Assembly: GCA_019118935.1 (NCBI GenBank) | Contig: DWXY01000141.1 | Span: 1 to 46,324, forward strand | Length of the DNA: 46,324 bases | Source of the DNA: Candidatus Oscillibacter pullicola | Lineage (GTDB): Bacteria > Bacillota > Clostridia > Oscillospirales > Oscillospiraceae | Direction: 5' to 3' | Shown here: in pieces, positions 7,229-15,786 of the stretch | How the letters are laid out: the number at the start of each line of letters is the position of its first letter | Numbering within the stretch: the first letter of the stretch is position 1 | Notes under the pieces: generated by a model | What the model was told of the DNA's origin: nothing | Seen by the model: only the letters and a program-made list of their open reading frames with translations | The model's database searches: none | Program-made: the position numbers and the translations under genes

Positions 7229-8413
7229 TCAGACCTCCAGATTCCGGCCGGTCTCCCGGTCGAAGACGTGGGCCACGTTCCCGCCGAAGGTGAACGGCAG
7301 GGCGCTGCCGGTGGCGGGAATCGGATGCCCCGCCCCCTGGAGATCCATGGTCTGGAGGATGACGATGGTGTCCCGCCCGCAGGCGTCCACATGGAGATGA
7401 ACCGCAGAGCCCATCATCTCCGCCACGTCCACAGTGCCCTGCACCGCCTGGGACACATCCCCGGCCAGGGAGATGTGCTCCGGCCGGACGCCCAGCGTGA
7501 TGGGGCCGGGCTGGACCTGCTTCCGGGCCAGGTTCGCCTGCTTGGCTTCGGAGAGCTCCACCCGGGCGTTCTCCAGCACCACCGCGTAGCGGCCGTTTTC
7601 CTTCACCAGCTCCGCATCGAAGAAGTTCATCTGGGGCGTGCCGATGAAGCCAGCCACGAACAGGTTCGTGGGATGGTCGAACACCTCCTGGGGCGTGCCG
7701 ATCTGCTGGATGACGCCGTCCTTCATGATGACGATCCGGTCGCCCAGCGTCATGGCCTCCGTCTGGTCATGGGTCACGTAGATGAACGTGGTGTCGATCC
7801 GCTGGCGCAGCTTGATGATCTCCGCCCGCATCTGGTTGCGCAGCTTGGCATCCAGGTTGGAGAGCGGCTCGTCCATCAGCAGCACCTTGGGCTCCCGCAC
7901 GATGGCCCGGCCGATGGCCACCCGCTGGCGCTGGCCGCCGGAGAGGGCCTTGGGCTTGCGGTCCAGATACTCCGTGATGCCCAGGACCTCCGCCGCCTGA
8001 TCCACCCGCTTGCGGATCTCCTCCTTGGGGTACTTCTTCAGCTTCAGGGGGAAGGCCATGTTCTCCCGCACGGTCATGTGGGGGTACAGGGCGTAGTTCT
8101 GGAACACCATGGCGATGTCCCGGTCCTTGGGCGCCACATCGTTCATCAGCTTGCCGTCGATATACAGCTCGCCGCCGCTGATCTCCTCCAGGCCGGCGAC
8201 CATCCGCAGGGTAGTGGACTTGCCGCAGCCGGAGGGGCCCACCAGCACGATGAACTCCTTGTCCGCAATGTTCAGGTTGAACTCCTGTACCGCCAGCACG
8301 CCCTCGTCCGTGATCTGGAGGTTCGTCTTCTTCTCCTCAGAGCCCTTTTTCTTCTTGGCGGGTTCCTGGTGGGGATAGACCTTCTTGATGTTTTTCAGAA
8401 TGACTTCTGCCAT
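7229..8413 (-). CDS. Carbohydrate ABC transporter ATPase (UgpC/MsmX/MalK type)
   Basis: A 394-residue energising subunit of a CUT1-type sugar importer, on the cytoplasmic face. It has the Walker [10 protein letters not shown], the signature [19 protein letters not shown], the Walker [17 protein letters not shown] and the switch His in YVTHDQTEA. The regulatory OB/TOBE-like C-terminus (LGVRPEHI) marks the MalK/UgpC group. An Ala/Lys/Glu-rich insertion of about 25 residues (near 18-42, including [12 protein letters not shown]) splits the first strand region compared with MsmX. The ATG at 8413 has only a weak ribosome site; a 190-nt gap separates it from the MBL gene upstream, so it may have its own expression control or serve several importers. 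Confidence 0.95.
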   Translation of the reverse strand: MAEVILKNIKKVYPHQEPAKKKKGSEEKKTNLQITDEGVLAVQEFNLNIADKEFIVLVGPSGCGKSTTLRMVAGLEEISGGELYIDGKLMNDVAPKDRDIAMVFQNYALYPHMTVRENMAFPLKLKKYPKEEIRKRVDQAAEVLGITEYLDRKPKALSGGQRQRVAIGRAIVREPKVLLMDEPLSNLDAKLRNQMRAEIIKLRQRIDTTFIYVTHDQTEAMTLGDRIVIMKDGVIQQIGTPQEVFDHPTNLFVAGFIGTPQMNFFDAELVKENGRYAVVLENARVELSEAKQANLARKQVQPGPITLGVRPEHISLAGDVSQAVQGTVDVAEMMGSAVHLHVDACGRDTIVILQTMDLQGAGHPIPATGSALPFTFGGNVAHVFDRETGRNLEV

Positions 8414-8604
8414 GGTATCAGGCTCTGGAAACAGTGCCTCCGCAGCTGTTCCCTCGCGGCCGGCCGGGGCCGGTCCGCCTCTGCGGCAGGTCTCCACACT
8501 GCCGCACCGCGAGCCGGGCGGGGGGTTCTCCTCCTTTTTTCGTCCCGCCTCCGGCAGAATGTGGAGTGCCGGAGCGGACGGATATGTCGTATTTGACCGG
8601 GGAC
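8414..8604 (-). other. Intercistronic gap inside the ABC operon
   Basis: About 190 nt between the MBL-fold gene and the ATPase gene. No gene was recognised. It contains a small TCCGGCA/TGCCGGA hairpin (near 8550-8575), and a weak promoter-like pair, TTGAGT and ATATCC on the minus strand, lies close to the MBL stop. Little else can be supported. Confidence 0.4.
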
Positions 8605-9597
8605 TCAATCCGGGATGGACAGGTATGTGCCCTCCAGCGCGCCGCCGGCGCCCACTGTGAACGTCAGGGCCTGATGGGGGGGCGGGACTGCGCCGTCCGG
8701 GCCGGGCGGGCAGTCGGAAAAGTACAGCCGTGCGCCGCTGTCCGCCATCATCTGCAGGATGCCCGGCTCGGCGCTGTTGTAGCGGCGGTCGCTGGATGCG
8801 CAGCACACCACCGCCCGGGGAGCGATGGCCTGGATCTGTTCCGCTGAAATGCCGTCCCGCTGGCCGTGGTGGCCCACCTTGAAGAGGTCGGCCCGCAGGG
8901 CGGCGGGGTCCAGTTCTCCATAGCCCATGCGGTTGGTGTCGCCGGGGAGCAGGATCCGGGTCCCCCGGTACTCCAGCAGGAGGATCAGGCTGTAATTGTT
9001 CATGGCCGCGTCCAGCTGGTCCAGGCGCTGCCAGAAAGCGGACGGGTCCGCCTCCTCGTACAGTGCCCGGCACAAGGACGCCAGCGTCTCCGCCCGCGCC
9101 CGGGAGGGGCCCAGCACCCGGACGGAGAGATCCCGGCACAGCCGGAGCTCCATTCCGGCCAGGGGCCGGTGGCGCGGGCAGCTCTGCCCCAGGCAGAGGC
9201 GGCGGTAGTCGTTCAGGGCACGGAGAAACTTGCTCCGGGAGGGCGTCAGGCCCTCCGCCGGAATGTCCAGCGGCCGCATGGAGCGGCAGAACTCCGGGGG
9301 CAGCGTCTGCCAGAGGGCCGCGGGAGGCAGCTTTTCCGCCGCGGGCAGCAGGCCGCACAGGTGGTCCTCATGGACATGGGTGACTGCCATCAGGTCGATG
9401 TGGTCCACGCCCCGCAGGGAGAGGTACCGGTCCAGGGGGATGCGGCCGGTGGCGCTGTCCCGGTACTCCTCCGCCTCGGCGGTGCCGCCGTCGATCACCA
9501 TGACAAAGGTGCCGCCGGGGAAGGCCGGGTCGGGACACTCCAGCACGGCGGCCTCCCCATAGCCCACGTTGACGAATGTCAGTTTCAGTTCTTCCAT
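8605..9597 (-). CDS. MBL-fold metallo-hydrolase, ComEC C-terminal-domain-like
   Basis: A 330-residue soluble metallo-beta-lactamase-fold protein. The metal-binding motif THVHEDH (near residue 95), an LLPGDTN strand (near 235) and [10 protein letters not shown] (near 260) match the standalone ComEC/Rec2-like MBL group. [13 protein letters not shown] at the N-terminus is the usual opening strand. No membrane segment or signal peptide is seen, so it is likely cytoplasmic. It sits between a sugar permease and the transporter ATPase, 6 nt after the permease stop, so it is part of the operon. Members of this fold act on phosphodiesters, nucleic acids or small esters; the substrate here is unknown. 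It may process the imported compound. Confidence 0.88.
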   Translation of the reverse strand: MEELKLTFVNVGYGEAAVLECPDPAFPGGTFVMVIDGGTAEAEEYRDSATGRIPLDRYLSLRGVDHIDLMAVTHVHEDHLCGLLPAAEKLPPAALWQTLPPEFCRSMRPLDIPAEGLTPSRSKFLRALNDYRRLCLGQSCPRHRPLAGMELRLCRDLSVRVLGPSRARAETLASLCRALYEEADPSAFWQRLDQLDAAMNNYSLILLLEYRGTRILLPGDTNRMGYGELDPAALRADLFKVGHHGQRDGISAEQIQAIAPRAVVCCASSDRRYNSAEPGILQMMADSGARLYFSDCPPGPDGAVPPPHQALTFTVGAGGALEGTYLSIPD

Positions 9598-9603
9598 AGG
9601 CGC

Positions 9604-10500
9604 TCAACCCATGGCCCGCTTGATGTAGAAGCTGGACAGGATCAGGACCAGCAGTGTCATCACGATGGCGCCGGCGCTGCCGAAGCCGAAGTCCAGGGAC
9701 TTGATGCCGTAAGTATACAGGAACTGGGTGATGGTCGTGGTGGTGCCCGCGGGGCCGCCGCCGGTGAGGACGTTCACCTTCTCGAACAGGCGGAAGGTGT
9801 CGATGGTCCGCAGCAGGGCGCACAGGGCCAGGCTGCCCTTGATGTTGGGCAGGGTGATGTACCAGAACTGCTGGAGGAAGCCGGCGCCGTCGATGCGGGC
9901 GGCCTCATACTGGTTCTCCGACACGGACTGGAGGGAGGCGTACAGCAGCAGAAACACAAAGGGGACGTTCTGCCACACGTCGATCAGCAGGATCGTGCCG
10001 AAGGCCGTTTTCGTGTCCATGAACCAGTTGAACACCGGCAGGCCCAGCCCCTCCAGGAACTGGTTGATGATGCCGTAGTTGGCGGAGAGCATCATCCGCC
10101 AGCTGAGGGCCACCGTGACGGCGGGCAGCAGGTAGGGCAGGAGCAGCAGCGTCCGCATGATCTTCTGCCCCCGCTTGAGGGAGTTGACAAATACTGCGAT
10201 CAGAAGGCCGAGGGCCATCTCCAGCACCACCGCCAGGATGGTGAACTTGATGGTGTTCCACACCGCCTGCTGAAAATATCCGTTTTTAAAGAGGGCGACG
10301 TAGTTGTCGAACAGCACAAAGGAGGCGTTCTCCGTGCCTTTCAGGTAGTTGTAGTCGGTAAAGCTGTATACAAATGTGAAAATCAGGGGATAGGCCGTCA
10401 TGACCAGCAGGACCACCAGGGTGGGCGTGAGCATTCCGATCCCGAACCGGTTTGTGGCCGCCTGGGCGCTATTCAGTTTTGTGATCTCGTTTCTCTTCAT
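9604..10500 (-). CDS. Carbohydrate ABC transporter permease (MalF/UgpA type)
   Basis: A 298-residue inner-membrane permease of a CUT1 sugar importer with six hydrophobic segments. The EAA loop that docks on the ATPase is visible as EAARIDGAGFLQQFWYITLPNIKG near residue 200. The N-terminus reads RFGIGMLTPTLVVLLVMTAYPLIFT, typical of the UgpA/LacF group. It is translated just before the MBL-fold gene and follows the binding-protein gene after a 125-nt gap containing a strong hairpin. Substrate unknown. Confidence 0.93.
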   Translation of the reverse strand: MKRNEITKLNSAQAATNRFGIGMLTPTLVVLLVMTAYPLIFTFVYSFTDYNYLKGTENASFVLFDNYVALFKNGYFQQAVWNTIKFTILAVVLEMALGLLIAVFVNSLKRGQKIMRTLLLLPYLLPAVTVALSWRMMLSANYGIINQFLEGLGLPVFNWFMDTKTAFGTILLIDVWQNVPFVFLLLYASLQSVSENQYEAARIDGAGFLQQFWYITLPNIKGSLALCALLRTIDTFRLFEKVNVLTGGGPAGTTTTITQFLYTYGIKSLDFGFGSAGAIVMTLLVLILSSFYIKRAMG

Positions 10501-10564
10501 ACATTGGCCTCACAAACTCGAGAGGTGTGGCCCCAGGGCCCGGCTCCGGGGCGTTTGGAACAAC

Positions 10565-10592
10565 GGCCGGGGCGCCAGACGGCGCCCCGGCC
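10565..10592 (-). promoter_or_regulatory. Intercistronic hairpin after the binding-protein gene
   Basis: A perfect 12-bp GC stem (GGCCGGGGCGCC and its complement) around AGAC, with no T-run on either strand. Such hairpins after binding-protein genes commonly protect the upstream mRNA from 3' exonucleases, giving more binding protein than permease. That role is inferred. Confidence 0.6.
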
Positions 10593-10625
10593 GGCCGTGT
10601 CATTTCTGTTTCAGAGAGACTGGGC

Positions 10626-11885
10626 TCAGGCCATCAGCTGCTCCAGCTGCTCCTGGGCGTAGGCCAGCGCCTCGTCCATGGTCTTGGTGCCCTGGATGAT
10701 GTTGTCCATCTCGGTGCCCAGGATGTTGGTAAACTCGGTCCACTCCTCGATCACAGGACGGTACACGCCGGTCTCCAGAGCGCCGCAGACGGTCTGCAGG
10801 TGGGGATAGGTCTCCAGCACGGTGGGATCGGTCAGGCAGCTGTAACGGCAGGGAACGCCGTTGTTCTCAATGGAGGCCAGCTGCACCTCGGGGCTCATGA
10901 CGTACTCCAGCAGCTCCAGGGCCAGGTCCTTGTGGGGGGCGTTGTCGGGGATGCCAATGCACCACACGCCCTGCAGGGCCACGGCGTCCACGGGTGCGGA
11001 GTCGTCGGCCAGCTTGGTGGGGATGGTGGTGTAGTTGGCAGGACCGTCAGCGGTGGGGGTGTACCAGCCGGGCCAGATCTGGGCCAGGGCGGTCTCGCCG
11101 GAGGTCACGGAAGCCACGATGTCATCCTTGTCCAGGGTGTTGCCCAGGGCGTACAGGTCCAGGTACTCCTGCATGGCGGCCTTGAACTCGGGGGTGTCGA
11201 CGGTGGGGTTGTTGTTCTCATCCACGACCCAGCCGCCGTGGACAACCAGGTGGGGCAGGAAGTCGGACAGGATGTTGTCGGCGCTGCCGCCGCGGATCAG
11301 GAAGCCGTTCTTGTTGGGGTCGGCCGCCTTGGTCTTCTGGGCGATGTCCATCAGATCCGCGAAGGAGTCGATGTCCTCGGGGGCATAGCCGGCGTCCGCC
11401 AGCAGCTGCTTGTTGTACATCATGACCGTCACGTTGCCGTAGTAGGGAGCCAGATAGATGTCCTCGCCCACCTTGCAGATCGTGGTGGTGGCGGGAATGA
11501 TGTCATCGTCAAAGCTGTATCCCATCTCGCTGAGGTTGGCCAGCACGCCGTTCTCAGTGAACTCGGCCATCCAGGAGCCATCCACCATGCACAGGTCATA
11601 GGTGCCAACTTCATTGACGGCATCCAGGGCGATGCCGGTGTGCAGGTCGTCGAAGGACATGAGCATCACTTCGATGTCCACGTTGTGTTCCTCCTCAAAG
11701 GGAGCCAAGCTGGCCTCCAGGGACTCGCCGTAGGCGCCGCCCCGCAGGATCAGGGTCATCTTGGTGGCCTCGCCGGAGCCGGCATCTCCGCTGTTGCCGG
11801 AGTCGGCAGCCTGATTGTCTCCGCCGCAGGCGGCCAGAGACAGGGTCATGGCCAGCGCCAGGACCAGGGTCAGAAGCTTTTTCAT
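10626..11885 (-). CDS. Extracellular solute-binding lipoprotein (family 1, carbohydrate)
   Basis: A 419-residue substrate-binding protein of the ABC importer. The lipoprotein signal (MKKLLTLVLALAMTLSLAACGG) has a lipobox LAAC with Cys20, so it is anchored outside the membrane. A Gly/Ser/Asp linker (residues 21-40) leads to the mature two-lobed domain (MTLILRGGAYGESLEASLAPFEEEHN). Family-1 features such as the PYYGNVTVMMYNKQLLADAG strand-helix are seen. AGGAGG precedes the ATG. Gene order (regulator, MalG-type permease, binding protein, MalF-type permease) differs from the common binding protein-MalF-MalG order. The sugar is not predictable; the closest general resemblance is to the glycerol-phosphate/oligosaccharide group. 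Confidence 0.93.
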   Translation of the reverse strand: MKKLLTLVLALAMTLSLAACGGDNQAADSGNSGDAGSGEATKMTLILRGGAYGESLEASLAPFEEEHNVDIEVMLMSFDDLHTGIALDAVNEVGTYDLCMVDGSWMAEFTENGVLANLSEMGYSFDDDIIPATTTICKVGEDIYLAPYYGNVTVMMYNKQLLADAGYAPEDIDSFADLMDIAQKTKAADPNKNGFLIRGGSADNILSDFLPHLVVHGGWVVDENNNPTVDTPEFKAAMQEYLDLYALGNTLDKDDIVASVTSGETALAQIWPGWYTPTADGPANYTTIPTKLADDSAPVDAVALQGVWCIGIPDNAPHKDLALELLEYVMSPEVQLASIENNGVPCRYSCLTDPTVLETYPHLQTVCGALETGVYRPVIEEWTEFTNILGTEMDNIIQGTKTMDEALAYAQEQLEQLMA

Positions 11886-11946
11886 TTCATTTCCTCCTAC
11901 TTTTCGCTTGTTAGTGGGTTTGGGAATGGGACTGCGTATAGTTTTG

Positions 11947-12786
11947 TTACTCTTTGACAGCGCCGCTTGACAAACCGGAGATCAAGTAGTTCTGCGCAAA
12001 GATCACAAACAGGGTGATGGGGATGACGGACACCACGCCGCCGGCGGCCACCAGGCCGAAGTTGGTCAGGTTGTCCTCCGTGTTCAGCACCGAGAGCGCC
12101 AGGGGCACGGTGTAGTTGCTGGGGCTGCGGGTGAAGATGACGGTGTAGGTGTACTCATTCCAGGCGTACATGAAGGACAGCATGGCCACCGCGGCGATGC
12201 CCGGCGCCACCAGGGGCAGGACGATCTTGCGGAAGAGCTGCCACTCTGTGGCGCCGTCCACCTTGGCGCTCTCCTCCACCTCCTCCGGCAGGTCCTGGAA
12301 GAAGCTGATGAGGAACCAGATGATCAGCGGCACGTTGATGAGCACGCAGGCCAGCGTCACGGGGATCTTGGTGTTCAGCAGGCCGACCTTGCTGAACATG
12401 GTGTACAGGGGGATGGTGAAGGCCACCGGGGGCAGCACGCGGACCAGCAGCACCCAATAGGTCATCGGCCGCTTCAGACCGAAGCGGAATCTCCGCCGGG
12501 CCAGGATGTAGGCCGCGCAGATTCCCACGATCAGCGACAGCACCAGGGAGCTCAGCGTGGTCTGCAGGCTGTTGATGGCGGCCTGGCCGAAGCCCTTGCT
12601 GACAAACAGGCTGATAAAATGCTCAATGGTGAGGGACTGCGGGATCAGGGAGATATGCCCCTGCATCTCCGATGTGGGCCGGATGGCCATGGCCACCAGC
12701 CAATAGATGGGAAACAGGGCGATCACCAGCAGCAGGGCGCAGCCCAGGACTTTTCCCACCGTCCCGGCTCTTTTTCTCGCTTTCAT
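11947..12786 (-). CDS. Carbohydrate ABC transporter permease (MalG/UgpE type)
   Basis: A 279-residue permease with six hydrophobic segments, partner of the MalF-type subunit. The EAA-like cytoplasmic loop reads VEESAKVDGATEWQLFRKIVLPLVAPG near residues 180-205. The N-terminus (LLVIALFPIYWLVAMAIRPT) is typical of the MalG/UgpE group. A strong GAGGAGG lies before the ATG at 12786. It is the first transport gene after the LacI-family regulator, 79 nt downstream of its stop, so the regulator is probably the first gene of the same operon. Confidence 0.93.
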   Translation of the reverse strand: MKARKRAGTVGKVLGCALLLVIALFPIYWLVAMAIRPTSEMQGHISLIPQSLTIEHFISLFVSKGFGQAAINSLQTTLSSLVLSLIVGICAAYILARRRFRFGLKRPMTYWVLLVRVLPPVAFTIPLYTMFSKVGLLNTKIPVTLACVLINVPLIIWFLISFFQDLPEEVEESAKVDGATEWQLFRKIVLPLVAPGIAAVAMLSFMYAWNEYTYTVIFTRSPSNYTVPLALSVLNTEDNLTNFGLVAAGGVVSVIPITLFVIFAQNYLISGLSSGAVKE

Positions 12787-12865
12787 ATCCTCTCCTCCTC
12801 GTCTTTGCGCATGGCAAAATTCCCGCCGCGCACCCGCGGCCTTCTGTCTCTTTCCAAAGCGCGGG

Positions 12866-13855
12866 TCAACTGGAGCCCCGCACCCGCAGCTCTGTGGGCA
12901 CCACCGTGACCTGGGGGACGTCCGTCTCCCCTGCCAGCAGCGCCTGGAGCCGCGCCACGCTCAGCTCCCCCATCCGGCGGCAGTCGATATGGACGGAGGT
13001 GAGCTCCGGCTCCAGCATCCCGCAGGCGGAGCTGTCGTCCAGCCCCGTCACCGCCAGATCCTCCGGCACCCGCAGACCCAGGCGGCGGGCAGCCTTCATG
13101 GCCCCGGCGGCCATCACATCGTTGCCGCCGAAGACGGCCGTGGGCCGGTCCGGCCGGGACAGCAGCTCCAGGCAGGCCTCTGCGGCGCTCTCCACCGTGG
13201 GGTCGCACAGCTTGATGTGCCGGGTGTCTGCCGGCAGGCCGTGGGCCTGGGTGACCTCCAGAAAGGCCCGGTACCGCTCGCCCAGAATATAGGGCGAGAA
13301 GCGCCCCGCCAGCATGGCGATGTTCCGGTGCCCGCGGCTGATCAGGTGCTCCAGCGCCTGACGGACCCCGCCGTACTCATCCGAGACCACACAGGGAATA
13401 TCCAGCCCCTGGATGCGGTTGTTCACCAGCACCACGGCCAGGTCCCGATTCTGGAACTCCGCGATCATATCGGGCCGGGCGTTGCCGCCCAGGATCACGC
13501 CCTCCACCTGCTTGTTTTTGGAGGTGTTGGAGGTCGTGTCCCAGTCCACGGCAGTGGAGATGACCAGCTCGAAGTCGCTCCGGTTCGTCTCCCGCATGAT
13601 TCCATTGCAGATGCCGGCATAGAATTCGTCCAGGATCGTCGCCCCCTCTTTGCAGATCAAAAAGGCGACCTTGTCCGTCCGCTGACGGGCCATGGCCCGG
13701 GCGATGGCATTTGGGGAGTAGTGGAGCACCTCCGCTGCCTCAAACACCTTCCGGCGGGTGTCCTCCCGCACCCGCTCCGGATTGGAGAACGCACGGGACA
13801 CCGTGGCGATGGAAACCCCGGACAGCCTGGAGACATCATAGATGGTTGGATTCAC
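12866..13855 (-). CDS. LacI-family regulator of the ABC operon
   Basis: A 329-residue repressor. The HTH is NPTIYDVSRLSGVSIATVSR, followed by the hinge AFSNPERVREDTRRKV and a sugar-binding-protein-like sensor domain ending in VVPTELRVRGSS. The GTG at 13855 was chosen because AAAGAGG lies 7 nt upstream and the HTH begins immediately; the longer open frame to 14035 would cross the predicted promoter and operators. It lies at the head of the carbohydrate transport operon, and several LacI/cre-like sites surround its promoter, so autoregulation plus catabolite control is likely. The inducer is unknown. Confidence 0.93.
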   Translation of the reverse strand: MNPTIYDVSRLSGVSIATVSRAFSNPERVREDTRRKVFEAAEVLHYSPNAIARAMARQRTDKVAFLICKEGATILDEFYAGICNGIMRETNRSDFELVISTAVDWDTTSNTSKNKQVEGVILGGNARPDMIAEFQNRDLAVVLVNNRIQGLDIPCVVSDEYGGVRQALEHLISRGHRNIAMLAGRFSPYILGERYRAFLEVTQAHGLPADTRHIKLCDPTVESAAEACLELLSRPDRPTAVFGGNDVMAAGAMKAARRLGLRVPEDLAVTGLDDSSACGMLEPELTSVHIDCRRMGELSVARLQALLAGETDVPQVTVVPTELRVRGSS

Positions 13856-13872
13856 GGTCACGCCTCTTTTCG

Positions 13873-13886
13873 TGTAAGCGTTTTCA
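13873..13886. promoter_or_regulatory. cre/LacI-type operator in the regulator leader
   Basis: On the minus strand this reads TGAAAACGCTTACA, which fits the relaxed cre consensus TGWAARCGYTWNCW and also a generic LacI-family operator. It lies between promoter and start codon of the LacI-family gene. Confidence 0.6.
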
Positions 13887-13926
13887 TATTTTGCACATAA
13901 AGCAACGGACTTTTCCATTGAGAAGT

Positions 13927-13941
13927 TTCCAACGTTTTCCT
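13927..13941. promoter_or_regulatory. Second LacI-type operator at the start point
   Basis: GGAAAACGTTGGAAA on the minus strand is an imperfect dyad centred on CG, a few bases after the predicted transcription start near 13946. Confidence 0.5.
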
Positions 13942-13952
13942 TGCCCAAGTCA

Positions 13953-13981
13953 ACATTAACATCTTTTAACGGTGAAAGCAA
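13953..13981 (-). promoter_or_regulatory. Predicted promoter of the LacI/ABC operon
   Basis: TTGCTT (13976-13981) and TAATGT (13953-13958) on the minus strand, 17-bp spacer. Confidence 0.5.
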
Positions 13982-14057
13982 GGGGATTTTTGTATTTAAT
14001 GTACATTTTACACAAGCGTAGAAAACCCCTAACATTCCTTGTATAGATCGGCGGAAA

Positions 14058-14084
14058 TGTAACCGCTTCCATCAAAAACGCTTA
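14058..14084. promoter_or_regulatory. Upstream operator pair
   Basis: TGTAACCGCTTCCA (14058-14071) differs from the cre consensus at one position. AAAACGCTTA (14075-14084) is the exact reverse complement of the core of the 13873-13886 site. The pair lies about 100 nt upstream of the minus-strand promoter and about 50 nt before the plus-strand promoter at 14131, so it could support looping or control both directions. Confidence 0.45.
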
Positions 14085-14130
14085 TGACAGATGCCGCTGT
14101 CCCGGGACGCAGGGACCGCTCCCGCCGGAC

Positions 14131-14159
14131 TTGTCTTTTTCCCGCACCTATATTATACT
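14131..14159 (+). promoter_or_regulatory. Predicted promoter of the DUF1275 gene
   Basis: TTGTCT (14131-14136) and TATACT (14154-14159) with a 17-bp spacer. It places the start near 14166 and so rules out the longer reading frame beginning at 14091. Confidence 0.7.
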
Positions 14160-14192
14160 GGTCACGGAATTCTCAGGAAAAGAGCTGATGGG

Positions 14193-14888
14193 ATGCACAG
14201 AGCCAGATCCGGCCCCCGCCACGGGCAGATGTCCGAGGCATTCTCCACCATGGTTTTTCTGACCCTGTCCGGCGGGCTGCAGGACGCTTACACCTACTGC
14301 GTCCGGGGAGAGGTCTTCGCCAACGCCCAGACGGGAAACATCGTTCTCATGAGCCAGCGGGCCTTCGCCGGGGATCTGGCGGGCGTCCTCCGGTATTTGA
14401 TCCCGCTGCTGGCCTTTGCGCTGGGCGTTTTCGCCGCGGAGATGGTCCGCCGCCGCTGTCAGGAGATCTCCCGTCTCCACTGGCGGCAGCTGGTGGCGCT
14501 GGCGGAGATCGGCCTGCTGCTGGGCGTGGGGTTCCTTCCGCCGTCTTTGGACGCGCCGGCCAACGCGCTGGTGTCCTTCACCTGCGCCATGCAGGTCCAG
14601 GCGTTCCGCAAGGTCAACGGCAGCGCCTACGCCAGCACTATGTGCATCGGCAATCTCCGCAGCGGAGTGGACGCCCTCTGTGTCTACTGGGACACCTGGG
14701 ACCGGACCGCCCTGCGGAAGGCCGGACGCTACTTCGCAGTGATCCTCATTTTCGCCCTGGGGGCCGGATTCGGCGGCGTCGTTTCCCGGCTCTGGGGCAC
14801 GCGGGCCATCTGGGCCAGCTGCCTGCTGCTGGCCGTCAGCTTCCTCTTGATGTTCCGCCGGGAGAGCCGGGCGGAAGGGGACCGCTGA
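14193..14888 (+). CDS. DUF1275 (YoaK) family membrane protein
   Basis: A 231-residue integral membrane protein with about six hydrophobic segments. The family signature is clear: LSGGLQDAYTYCVRGEVFANAQTGNIVLMS near residues 23-52, and GSAYASTMCIGNLRSGVDAL near 145-165. Its biochemical function is unknown. The ATG at 14193 is supported by AGGAAAAGAG upstream and by the promoter. It is divergent from the LacI/ABC operon and 67 nt upstream of uridine phosphorylase, without a terminator between, so the two may share a transcript. Confidence 0.88.
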   Translation: MHRARSGPRHGQMSEAFSTMVFLTLSGGLQDAYTYCVRGEVFANAQTGNIVLMSQRAFAGDLAGVLRYLIPLLAFALGVFAAEMVRRRCQEISRLHWRQLVALAEIGLLLGVGFLPPSLDAPANALVSFTCAMQVQAFRKVNGSAYASTMCIGNLRSGVDALCVYWDTWDRTALRKAGRYFAVILIFALGAGFGGVVSRLWGTRAIWASCLLLAVSFLLMFRRESRAEGDR

Positions 14889-14955
14889 GGACGCGGGAGG
14901 CGGCCTCCATTCGGATTTCACAGCAATAATTTGTATAATAAGGAGAATCAGAGCC

Positions 14956-15729
14956 ATGCCTGAAACAGCCAGAATGCTCCATGTGAACCTGGCCCCGGGA
15001 GAGGCCGGCCGCTACGCCATCGTCCCCGGGGATCCGGACCGGTGCGAGCTGATCGCCGCCCATCTGGACAACCCCCGTATGGTGACCCGGAAGCGGGAGT
15101 TCACCACCTGGGAGGGCACGCTGGAGGGGGAGCGGGTCACCGTCACCTCCACCGGCATCGGCGGCCCCTCCACCGCCATCTGCGTGGAGGAGCTCCACAA
15201 GTGCGGTGCGGACACGTTCATCCGGGTGGGCACCTGCGCCTCCACCTGTGCCGACGTTCAGTGCGGGGACATCGTGGTGGTCAGCGGCAGCGTCCGCATG
15301 GACGGCACCAGCCGCCACTACCTGCCCCTGGAGTTCCCCGCCGTGCCCAGCTACCAGCTGCTGAAGGCACTGGAGGAGAGCGCCGTCTCTCTGGGCTTCC
15401 ACACCACGGTGGGCGTCAGCATCACCAAGGACTCCTTCTACACCCAGACGGAGCCGGAGACAAAGCCGGTGGCCGACGAGCTGATCCGCCGCTGGCAGAG
15501 CTATGTCCGGGGCGGCGCCGTCTGCACCTCCATGGAGGAGTCCATCCTCTTCTCCGTGGGATCCAGCCTTGGGATCCGCACCGCCTCCATCCTGGTGTCC
15601 GCCACCAATTTCGACGGCTCTGTGTCCAAGCGCTCCAGCGCCGACGTCTATCCCACCGACAGCATCCAGAAGCCCATCCTCTCCGCCATCGAGGCCCTGC
15701 GCCGGATCATCCGGCAGGACAAGGGCTGA
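14956..15729 (+). CDS. udp: Uridine phosphorylase
   Basis: A 257-residue cytosolic nucleoside phosphorylase (PNP/UDP family 1) that cleaves uridine with phosphate to uracil and ribose 1-phosphate. Visible motifs are AIVPGDPDRCELIA, the substrate-phosphate loop and REFTTWEGTLEG near the N-terminus. Then come STGIGGPSTAI, FIRVGTCAS and the nucleoside-contacting CTSMEES near residue 195 (ME pair). Length is standard for bacterial Udp. AAGGAG/AGGAG precedes the ATG by about 10 nt. A terminator follows. Distinction from purine phosphorylases rests on overall resemblance. Confidence 0.92.
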   Translation: MPETARMLHVNLAPGEAGRYAIVPGDPDRCELIAAHLDNPRMVTRKREFTTWEGTLEGERVTVTSTGIGGPSTAICVEELHKCGADTFIRVGTCASTCADVQCGDIVVVSGSVRMDGTSRHYLPLEFPAVPSYQLLKALEESAVSLGFHTTVGVSITKDSFYTQTEPETKPVADELIRRWQSYVRGGAVCTSMEESILFSVGSSLGIRTASILVSATNFDGSVSKRSSADVYPTDSIQKPILSAIEALRRIIRQDKG

Positions 15730-15748
15730 TTTCCCTCCGGATACCAAA

Positions 15749-15784
15749 ACCGCCCCGTGCCTGCGGCACGGGGCGGTCCTTTTG
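15749..15784 (+). terminator. Terminator after udp
   Basis: ACCGCCCCGTGCC pairs perfectly with its complement around TGC, followed by CCTTTT. It may also serve the convergent metallopeptidase gene. Confidence 0.85.
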
Positions 15785-15786
15785 CG

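Noticed and set aside
8414-9358. N-terminal extension of the sugar ATPase to 709 residues
   Set aside because: The extension is antisense-like Pro/Arg/Gly-rich sequence in another frame of the MBL gene on the same strand. The ATPase fold begins at [14 protein letters not shown] (8413).
14934-14939. Perfect TATAAT directly before the udp ribosome site
   Set aside because: A start 7 nt downstream would remove the AGGAG ribosome site from the mRNA, and the -35 at the right distance (TCGGAT) is poor. Likely chance.
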